A DNA stretch of 64,000 nt, taken from positions 4,645,046 through 4,709,045 of the forward strand of contig NC_064041.1 in the NCBI RefSeq assembly GCF_932526225.1. Direction: 5' to 3'. The translations under genes were made by a program, and so were the position numbers. The notes beneath the pieces are model-generated. The model searched no databases, had not been told where the DNA came from, and saw only the letters and a program-made list of their open reading frames with translations. Every line of letters begins with the position of its first letter. Positions within the stretch are counted from its first letter, which is position 1. Below are positions 51,987-60,809 of this stretch, piece after piece. Source of the DNA: Nematostella vectensis (taxonomy: Eukaryota > Cnidaria > Anthozoa > Actiniaria > Edwardsiidae).

Positions 51987-54900
51987 TTAATTTTTATATT
52001 CAACAGTTGAAACAATTTGAATTCCTTCTAGATGCTGCATTGCAGGGAACATTCAGATTATGATTATGAAATTAATTCTATATATTTTTTTAAAATTAGA
52101 TGCCGCATTGCAGGGAACATTCGGATTATGATTATGAAATTATACTCGGCTTAGAATCAGCGATACCATCACGGCTGGGGCTTCTCGCTAGCTCTCTCCT
52201 CTCACCTTTTCCCATATTTTGTATGCTTTTGAATTTAGATGGATGGGAGAGAAATATTCTCCCTCCCTTGCCCCTTAAAAGGATTAGAAGCCCATACATT
52301 TTAGAAAATGCTTCATTAGAAAAGTTAGACATAATAAAATATCTGAAATTCCTTTACTCTATTTACATTACTTATTAGAAGAATCCAGATAAATGGGAAG
52401 TTATTAGAAAATACAGGTGCCGCTTGGTATCGCTCATCAGCCCGTATTTCTCGTATCGTTTTTTAAACCCCATTGGCGGCGTCTTATCACTAATTTCCTA
52501 TTCTTACAGCAGATAACATATTAATTGATTTGCCAATTGTTCCATCATTTCGCTTGTTCTTGCGAAGTTCCCGAGTTTTATATACAAAATCAAAATATAT
52601 ATCATAATTGAAAATCTCTCTCGATTAATTTATTCACTCAGAAGAAACTTGGGTTGTAATCTTTTGTGTAGCCTGCAATGCAGGTTTTTTAAAAAGCCGC
52701 CATCTTGGATTTTCAGCAATCTCTTTCTATGTAATCTCCCCCGTTCTTCATTTTTTGCTCAAAATCCAAGATGGCGGCTACGAATCGTTCGAGTCTGGTT
52801 TTTCGCTATAAAAACACCGAGTAAACGCCTGCATTGCAGGCTTTCTTTTGTGTTGCCTTGACTATAGCCTGCTAGTCGGCTTTCAGGATGAGTTTCGGGA
52901 TTACTGTGGTAAACACAATGGAATACTTGAAGCATTAATTAAGCACTAGTGAAAAGAAACAAAGCTCTTTAGATATGCAAACAATGACCCCGTGTGGGGA
53001 ACCCCATAATCACGCCTTTGTCATCGTTTTTATTTAGATTGAAGACAAATAATAATGAGACCTCGAAATACCCGAATACTGGGAATATCCATTTTAAGAC
53101 ATTATATTTATATTTCATTAACCAAACAAGTCGTAGTGATCGGATAATATAATACTATATGCTACTGTTGTTTGAATGAATGCCAAATGGCGGATGACAG
53201 AGAGAATCATCAATCATAGCCGTAGCAGACCTCGAAAGATTGGGGGGGGGGGGCAATACAGAAACATTAAGAAAACTATAGGAGGCACAGCAACGCCCCT
53301 TCTGGTTATTTCCTTATAATTTTTGAAGATATTTGGTGGCACGTGCGCCCCCAGTGCCTCACTCCCTGCTACGGCCCTGTTAATTTTTATATTCAACAGT
53401 TGAAACAATTTGAATTCCTTCTAGATGCTGCATTGCAGGGAACATTCAGATTATGATTATGAAATTAATTCTATATATTTTTTTAAAATTAGATGCCGCA
53501 TTGCAGGGAACATTCGGATTATGATTATGAAATTATACTCGGCTTAGAATCAGCGATACCATCACGGCTGGGGCTTCTCGCTAGCTCTCTCCTCTCACTT
53601 TTTCCCATATTTTGTATGCTTTTGAATTTAGATGGATGGGAGAGAAATATTCTCCCTCCCTTGCCCCTTAAAAGGATTAGAAGCCCATACATTTTAGAAA
53701 ATGCTTCATTAGAAAAGTTAGACATAATAAAATATCTGAAATTCCTTTACTCTATTTACGTTACTAATTAGAAGAATCCAGATAAATGGGAAGTTATTAG
53801 AAAATACAGGTGCCGCTTGGTATCGCTCATCAGCCCGTATTTCTCGTATCGTTTTTCAAACCCCATTGGCGGCGTCTTATCACTAATTTCCTATTCTTAC
53901 AGCAGATAACATATTAATTGATTTGCCAATTGTTCCATCATTTCGCTTGTTCTTGCGAAGTTCCCGAGTTTTATATACAAAATCAAAATATATATCATAA
54001 TTGAAAATCTCTCTCGATTAATTTTTTCACTCAGAAGAAACTTGGGTTGTAATCTTTTGTGTAGCCTGCAATGCAGGTTTTTTAAAAAGACGCCATCTTG
54101 GATTTTCAGCAATTTCTTTCTACGTAATCTCCCCCGTTCTTCATTTTTGCTCAAAATCCAAGATGGCGGCTACGAATCGTTCGAGTCTGGGTTTTCGCAA
54201 TAAAAACACCGGGTAAACGCCTGCATTGCAGGCTTTCTTTTGTGTTGCCTTGACTATAGCCTGCTAGTCGGCTTTCAGGATGAGTTTCGGGATTACTGTG
54301 GTAAACACAATGGAATACTTGAAGCATTAATTAAGCACTAGTGAAAAGAAACAAAGCTCTTTAGATATGCAAACAATGACCCCGTGTGGGAAACCCCATA
54401 ATCACGCCTTTGTCATCGTTTTTGTTTAGATTGAAGACAAATAATAATGAGACCTCGAAATACCCGAATACTGGGAATATCCATTTTAAGACATTATATT
54501 TATATTTCATTAACCAAACAAGTCGTAGTGATCGGATAATATAATACTATATGCTACTGTTGTTTGAATGAATGCCAAATGGCGGATGACAGAGAGAATC
54601 ATTAATCATAGCCGTAGCAGACCTCGAAAGATTGGGGGGGGGGGGGGGGCACAATACAAAAACATTAAGAAAACAATAGGAGACACAGCAACGCCCCTTC
54701 TGGTTATTTCCTTATAATTTTTGAAAATATTTGGTGGCACGTGCGCCCCCAGTGCCTCACTCCCTGCTACGGCCCTGTTAATTTTTATATTCAACAGTTG
54801 AAACAATTTGAATTCCTTCTAGATGCTGCATTGCAGGGAACATTCAGATTATGATTATGAAATTAATTCTATATATTTTTTTCAAATTAGATGCCGCATT

Positions 54901-55508
54901 GCAGGGAACATTCGGATTATGATTATGAAATTATACTCGGCTTAGAATCAGCGATACCATCACGGCTAGGGCTTCTCGCTAGCTCTAGCCTTTAACTTTT
55001 TCCCATATTTTGTATGCTTTTGAATTTAGATGGATGGGAGAGAAATATTCTCCCTCCCTTGCCCCTTAAAAAGGATTAGAAGCCCACACATTTTAGAAAA
55101 TGCTTCATTAGAAAAGTTAGACATAATAAAATATCTGAAATTCCTTTACTCTATTTACATTACTTATTAGAAGAATCCAGATAAATTGGAAGTTATTAGA
55201 AAATACAGGTGCCGCTTGGTATCGCTCATCAGCCCGTATTTCTCGTATCGTTTTTCAAACCCCATTGGCGGCGTCTTATCACTAATTTCCTATTCTTACA
55301 GCAGATAACATATTAATTGATTTGCCAATTGTTCCATCATTTTTGCCACATATTAAATTCATATCTATTGATTATTTTCGTGAGGAGGGGCATTACCTTA
55401 TCAGCAGGGTACGTTGAATATCATAAATAAAAGGTTCCATCGATTGTCTCATTCACTAGGAGAAACTTGAGGTGTTAAAACGCACCCAACCATCCTTCAG
55501 ATTGCAAA

Positions 55509-55568
55509 ATGGTTAAACAAAAAACATCAAGAATCTTGAAAGGAAAAAGTAACAAACACGATGTAATC
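55509..55568 (+). CDS. PAN/fibrinogen-like gene exon 1
   Basis: Residues 1-20, MVKQKTSRILKGKSNKHDVI, ending at ATC|GTAAGT in phase 0. The ATG is the first in frame with exon 2 and follows a short untranslated leader. The basic start with the hydrophobic beginning of exon 2 forms the signal region. Confidence 0.75.
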
Positions 55569-58500
55569 GTAAGTACGAAAATGTATTTTTATTTTTCTCG
55601 ACGTTTTGCTCAAATACTCGGCAGGATTCGGGTACTATGAAGTCCTCTTCGGATATTTAGACAGATATTCCGCCTCTTATCGCGCTTTGAGTGAAGTTGT
55701 ATTAGGAACTTGGACCGATAGGGACTCTGGCCCGCGGCCCCATGTCCCATCTACAGCAATAGTTGGCGCGTAGCTTTACGGCATCCACCCCCCTTTCCCG
55801 GAAATCCAGCCTTTTAACTTTACTGTTAAGGGATAGCCGACATTTGCATACTCAAGGGACATATGCTCACCAATATTAACCTTCAATAAGAGAAGGAAGA
55901 TAATTATCGTATAAAGAAAAAACTATAGATGCAATATAATCTACGTGCATTTTTACGGCCTTGAAAATCCAACTGTGAAAAGCGGGGCGAGTAAGATTAG
56001 GAAGAAGGCGTTGGAAAATGGAGAAAATGATTCTTTCTTTTTCCATAGGTCGTTATCATGACGATCACATACATGGTTGCCATAGAGACGGCTGCGCAGA
56101 CTTGCCCTGCCGTTGTACTAGAAACGTCAGTTCGAGGCAAGTTCTTGCAAGGATTCGAGTACAAGTTCATATTTACCGAGATGTTCCCGGCATGCATCTT
56201 AGCCTGCAAGAAAGACCCCAGCTGCTTCAGTCTCAATTATAATGGAGCAGCAAGAAACTGCAGTTTCAACTCGCAGACGAATTTCTCCGCTCCTCATCGT
56301 TTTGTTGTCGACTATTCTTACATCTACGATACTGTCATATTCGGACGAGATCCAAGTAAGTATTTAGGGCCGTAGCAGCGGTGGGGCACTGGGGGCACGT
56401 GCCCCCCCCTCCCCCAATATTTTCAAAAATTATAGGGAAATGACCAGTAGAGGCGTGACTGTGCCCCCCAATATTTTCTTAGTGTTTCTGTATTGTGCCC
56501 CCCCCCCCAATATTTCGAAGCTTGCTACGGCCCTAGTATTTTTGAGTAGCAAATTCAAGGCAAAATTAACACAGAAATGACTGCGTCCGAGAACGACCAA
56601 ACAATTTCTTAAAATAGAAATAAGCCTTTCTGACAATTAAACTTTCCGGCTTATGCGTAATCGCCAAATATGTTGCCTTTGTTGTTGATATTTTGCTGCT
56701 TAAAACATTAGCGCATGGGTACATATTTATTGCGAGAAAAATATAAAATTTTACACGTTTGTATTGACTGTGGATGGTGAGAATGGTAATGTGTGATGAT
56801 AATGTTTGCGGTGATCGTGGTAGTAACAATGGTGATTTTTAACCATACAATTATTTCCCGTAGCTCCAGTCAAAGGCCTCAAGGCTTCACCAGCAATTTC
56901 TTGTTCGCACGTGTTCAACGTAGGCAGTGGCTTGTACTGGCTTGATCCTGAACAAGCTGGGACACCTGCACTCTCGCTTTGCGACATGGACACGGACGGA
57001 GGTACTATTCATTGAGGGGATACCCCTGGGTTTATTTCCGAGGATGTATTCATCGACACTCCTTTGTTATTGTTTTTAATTGAACTACAGCGGTTTATTT
57101 GTAAGGAAACTTAAAAAAAAAAAACAATCTACGAATGAAGTCTAATACGTTATTGACAATATATGCTTGAAAATATCTTGGTTACTTGCTTGAATTAGCC
57201 GATGGAAATAGATACCTCGTGTGACTTGTGAGAGCATGAAATGGCGATGTGATTGGCTTTCTATCTTTTGGTAGCCAAACTATTTATTAGCAAATCATGC
57301 ACTACAAAACTAATGGGTTTCTGTCGTGTTCTAGAGATGCACACGCTCACGCTGATTCAGAGCCGTAGCATGCATCTAAATAGGGGTCGCGGGGAAGAGA
57401 AAGGAGGGAGGGGGTTGGGCTGAGCCACGTGTGTGCAGAGCCACGCCCATGCTCGAAGATCCAGCGTACTCTGCGAGCGCTCCCAAATAAGGTGACCCCC
57501 GCGTAAGTGCACCCAAATGGTCATTTCTTTTAATTTTTGAAAATATTGGGGAATGTGTGTGGTTTCTTAATAGGGTCTCTTATTTTCTTATTTTCTGAAT
57601 AAGCCTGGAAGAGTAACTTCAGAACTTGTAAATATGTACATAATATATCCATATAAGGCGTTACAAATGAAGGGCGGCTGTTCAAGGTCCAAGGCAGGAA
57701 CGTGCGCCAACCCTTAAAGCCGCATTGTCACCAGTTTACTTTCGGTCGATTACGTAGCAATCTCCGATGATTTTTAACGAAAAACGCAAAAAATATTTCA
57801 AAATATTTAAAGCAGTGTGTCTATTGGAAGTTTCTTCGAGGATGTGATCGATAATTTAGAGCGGATGGCCTGTAAAATATCTCGGATTCTAATAGATTCT
57901 TTTGTCTTTTAACGGTTGAGGTTTCCGTCGGACCTCCGGAAGCAAACTGGTGACAATGCGGCTTTAACTACATGCATTTTCTTAGACACTTTTTGTCTGA
58001 CTCTATTTGCAGGTGGTTGGACGAATGTTTGCCAGTCTACCCTCTCCGGGAAATCTATCCCACCTCGAGAATACATCGGTGATCTCACCACCTCCCTTTC
58101 TACCCACTCAAAGAAAGGGCGTAACTTTGCAATTGTTTCCAGTGTGTTACGGAAATACAGCCTTACTACGAATTTCACACAGATTCGTTTTAGATGCCGA
58201 AAACAATCCGTCGGTCGCACGATTGACCTAGCAACCATAAACAATGCCGCTGGACGAGATGCAGTGCGTTACTTTAGTGACGACGCTTACGCTAAAAGCA
58301 CAGCTCCTGTTGCTTGTGGCTCTTTCCAGGCCCTCCCAGATGATAACTCGGTTGTCTCCAAGAATTGTGAGGGGTGGGGTGAGGGCGGGCGCGGCACATG
58401 GGGGCATGACGTATTTCATACAACAAGTGCACGTGTTATTTCATTGCCTTTTTATTTTACAAATTCGTATGGCGTTGGAATGGGAATTACCGCTAATAAG

Positions 58501-58584
58501 AATTCTTTCAACTGTGATGACAGTCTTTATGATTACTCTGTGAGAACTAGCGAAGGGGACGTATTCACCATATTCATCCGTTAA
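55509..58584 (+). CDS. PAN/apple plus fibrinogen-like extracellular protein, four exons, 358 aa
   Basis: Exons 55509-55568, 56049-56355, 56864-57001 and 58013-58584 join in frame to 1,077 nt. The N-terminus is basic (residues 1-18, seven Lys/Arg) and then hydrophobic (about 19-32), acting as a signal peptide or signal anchor. A PAN/apple domain follows (about 39-115; Cys 39, 69, 73, 79 and 91). The rest resembles the fibrinogen C-terminal and collagen C-propeptide fold: GLYWLDPEQ, then LCDMDTDGGGWT. Such proteins bind glycans or matrix and are numerous in cnidarians. The gene is divergent to alpha-spectrin. The exact family and ligand are not known. Confidence 0.85.
56049..56355 (+). CDS. PAN/fibrinogen-like gene exon 2: PAN/apple domain
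   Basis: Residues 21-123. Acceptor TTTTTCCATAG|GTC. It carries the cysteine pattern FPACILACKKDPSCFSLNYN and RNCSFNSQTNFS. Donor A|GTAAGT, phase 1. A MITE starts at intron base 11. Confidence 0.88.
56366..56534. mobile_element. MITE in intron 2 of the PAN gene, next to the donor
   Basis: Ends agggccgtagc and gctacggccct are perfect inverted repeats. AGTATTT flanks both sides, a likely target duplication copied from the splice donor GTAAGTATTT. The interior has two G/C-rich blocks and aatattttc repeats. Confidence 0.8.
56864..57001 (+). CDS. PAN/fibrinogen-like gene exon 3
   Basis: Residues 123-169: SGLYWLDPEQAG and LCDMDTDGG, the start of the fibrinogen-like region. Phase 1 at both ends. 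Confidence 0.88.
57070..57265. repeat. Interspersed repeat family A, copy 4
   Basis: It is the best-preserved copy (ggtttatttgtaaggaaact, cgaatgaagtc, cttgcttgaattagccgatg, gtgattggctttc). It lies in intron 3 of the PAN gene. Confidence 0.65.
57714..57967. mobile_element. TTAA-flanked MITE, 254 bp
   Basis: Ends ttaaagccgcattgtcacca and its complement are inverted repeats of about 27 bp, with TTAA at both termini, which is the piggyBac-type target. It has no coding capacity. It ends 45 bases before exon 4 of the PAN gene. Confidence 0.8.
58013..58584 (+). CDS. PAN/fibrinogen-like gene exon 4 and stop
   Basis: Residues 169-358, TAA at 58582-58584. It contains GGWTNVCQS, several cysteines (CGSF, KNCEGW, FNCDDS) and ends GDVFTIFIR. 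It is the largest exon of the gene and begins only 46 bases after a MITE. Confidence 0.88.
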
Positions 58585-58686
58585 ATTACTACAGTTTTCT
58601 CAATTCTGCGAATTCTCGCCGACGACTTCCAACAGCTAAAATCGCATTCCGGCTTTCGTCAACATTCACCAACATTTAAACTTGCA

Positions 58687-58809
58687 ATTCTTATGCTGCG
58701 CGGGGGTTAGGTCGAGTTGATAAGCGAACAGCCTATTGGGTATCATAAAATCGTCCCAGCAAGCTGTCCGCTTATCAACTCGACCCAATCCCCCGCGCAA
58801 CGTAAGAAT
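58687..58809. mobile_element. Foldback element with ~46-bp arms
   Basis: Left arm 58687-58732 and right arm 58763-58809 are complementary with about six mismatches and separated by about 30 bp. The core cgagttgataag is perfect. Flanking duplications are not clear. Confidence 0.75.
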
Positions 58810-59094
58810 GGCGAATGGTTTCCACACGCCACCTTTCCGCAGGCCGCTGACCAACCAAAAAGCACCAGAGTTAAGTAAGTTGCTTTGAATGACGGGAGCC
58901 AGAAAACGGTTTCGAGGTTGGAAATTTTTGTTCGCAGAGTATTGGAAATCGCAGTTAATATAAAGTCAAATTTCGTATTTGAAAAAAATTTTCGTTTACC
59001 TAGAGAAATTGTTGATTTATTTCACGAAGACGAGACCTTGGCAATCACAATACACATTTCAAAGTTAAGATTGAACGAACAATATATATGATCC

Positions 59095-59470
59095 GTTCCG
59101 GTAGCAGGCCTCGAAAGATTTGGGTTTGGGGGGGGGGGGGGGGGGGGGGGAAGGTCACGATACAGAAGCATCAAGAAACATTGGGGCACAGCCTGTCATT
59201 TTCTTTTTATAAAAGTATTAGATGGTGGGGGCAGGGGGGGGGGAGGTCACGATACAGAAGCACCAAGAAACATTGGGGCACAGCCTGTCATTTTCTTTTT
59301 TTAAAAGTATTAGATGGTGGGGGCAGGGGGGGGGGGGGGGGAGGTCACGATACAGAAGCACCAAGAAACATTGGGGCACAGCCTGTCATTTTCTTTTTTT
59401 AAAAGTATTAGATGGTGGGGGCAGGGGGTGGGGGTGGGGGGGCGTGTTCCCAGTGCGCCAGGTCCCTGCG
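59095..59470. mobile_element. GGCCGTAGCAG-family MITE with internal 92-bp tandem copies
   Basis: The left part (gtagcaggcctcgaaaga, poly-G) matches the MITE in the triplicated unit. Inside, a ~92-bp block containing gatacagaagcaccaagaaa and cattggggcacagcctgtca occurs about three times, separated by long poly-G. Open frames here arise from repetition. Confidence 0.7.
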
Positions 59471-60690
59471 TCGACACATATATAAATTATAACAAAGAGA
59501 GTCAACATTGTAATAAATTCACAATAAAAACTCAAGAAATTCACGTTCGCTGTTTAAAGTTATCGTTTTAAATAGGGCATATAGCCACTACCATAATTAA
59601 ATGCCCCATATTGGCATCGTCGTTGCCATTTCCCGCCGACCCGATAATAACCTGGAATGGAGTGGGCCCTGGGAACGAGAGACGTTTTTGGTGGCGTTGG
59701 ATGGAAAAGATTAGTTAGCTCGATAGTGCGCACTTTCCATGTTTTGTAATTTTGGCCTATTTTAAGTTTCAAGGCATTATGCTTCTTTAAGTGTCAAATC
59801 AGTTGGCTGGGTTTGCTTCCTGTGTATGATGCGGCAACTTGTTATTTTCCTACAATAGAAACTGCTGTGGTTTTCTGACAACTTAGAAATCGTGACACTA
59901 AAGCCCCGTTCAAACCTGGTAAGCACCTGCCAGCATTGCTGGCATTGACTGACTATAAGACAAAGGAAATGTCAAACTGGGAAATGTACTTTCTGGCATT
60001 TCCTTTGTCTTGCGGTCAGCCGAGCAAGAATTCGCCAGCAATGCTGGCCGGTGCTGGCGCAGTTTGCACAGGGCTTAATTTAGAGCTGTCCAAGCGTTCG
60101 TGTTGCGTGGCTGCGTGTTTTATTATTTATTGTTTTAGAATAAATGCAAAAGAGTTGTTTGATGTGCAATGGAAACCCCGATACCTCTAAGAGCGGCTAC
60201 TAAGCAGACAGCGCAAGGGGGCAAATCAGAATTTTGAGGCGGGGGGGGGGGGGGGGGGGGGGGGGTCAACCGACCAAAAAGGAGGGGTAAATTTGTGAAT
60301 TTAGCTCCCATATATATTAATTTCGGTCAGAATGGGGGACCCCCTTTTACACTGCCTGGATCCGCCACTGTAGCTTTGCAAAGAACGTTGCCTCCCTAGG
60401 TTTGCAAATATTGGCCTGGGGATATATCGTATACACCAATTTCAAAGAAGGTTGTCTCAGCGCGAACGACGAATGGCTGTGGTCTGGTTACGTTTGGGGT
60501 GTGGCTGTTACACAGAAACAGAATAGAGTCCAACTCGTCTTCATGGCAGCCCTTTTTTAAAAAAGGCCTGAAGAACACTTGTGTTTATTTCCACAGGAAT
60601 TCACGCTTGCTCGCGTGAGAGGAATCTAGCATTAGAGGAGAGAAGCAAGTCATGGCTGGTCACCCTGTGCTTTCTTTCTAGCTATTCTAC

Positions 60691-60720
60691 GCGCATGCGC
60701 AGCATCACTACTGCCATCTT
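60691..60720 (+). promoter_or_regulatory. Candidate AP-3 mu promoter motifs: NRF-1-like and YY1-like
   Basis: GCGCATGCGC (60691-60700) matches the palindromic NRF-1 consensus. GCCATCTTG (about 60713-60721) matches an inverted YY1 core. Both lie within 85 bases of the AP-3 mu start codon with no TATA box, a layout known from housekeeping promoters. Confidence 0.5.
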
Positions 60721-60774
60721 GTGTCGGACGGGAAGAAGTTAGGATTTTCTCTGATTTTTTATGTTGTTTCCATT

Positions 60775-60809
60775 ATGATAAACAGCCTCTTTATTATAAA
60801 CAACACAGG
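60775..60809 (+). CDS. AP3M1: AP-3 mu exon 1
   Basis: Residues 1-11 and two bases of a Gly codon; donor ACAGG|GTATGT, phase 2. This ATG aligns with the conserved M-I-x-S-L-F start. Confidence 0.9.

Larger units (their letters stand above)
51144..55341. repeat. Tandem triplication of a ~1.39-kb segment
   Basis: Three copies start near 51144, 52542 and 53936, each beginning cgcttgttcttgcgaagttc and ending ttgccaattgttccatca. Identity is very high, with scattered substitutions and homopolymer-length changes. Each copy contains a hairpin whose arms are AAGATGGCGGC-type motifs, a TATAAAA sequence, and the same MITE at the same place, so the MITE was present before triplication. An open frame (52100-52378) present in copies 1-2 is broken in copy 3. 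Confidence 0.95.
58585..60774. other. Intergenic between the PAN gene and AP-3 mu
   Basis: About 2.2 kb. It holds the foldback at 58687-58809, a patch at 58880-58975 similar to 29048-29175, and the MITE with internal tandem copies at 59095-59470. It also holds a poly-G block at 60240-60266 beside a hAT-like right end near 60356-60371. AATAAA-like hexamers near 59511-59530 could end the PAN transcript. Confidence 0.45.

Noticed and set aside
52100-52378. 92-codon ORF conserved between triplicated units (also 53493-53771)
   Set aside because: Conservation follows from recent duplication; the third copy is broken by a stop, and there is no domain.
57909-58244. Minus-strand ORF opposite the PAN gene exon 4
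   Set aside because: It is the antisense shadow of a coding exon and has no features of its own.
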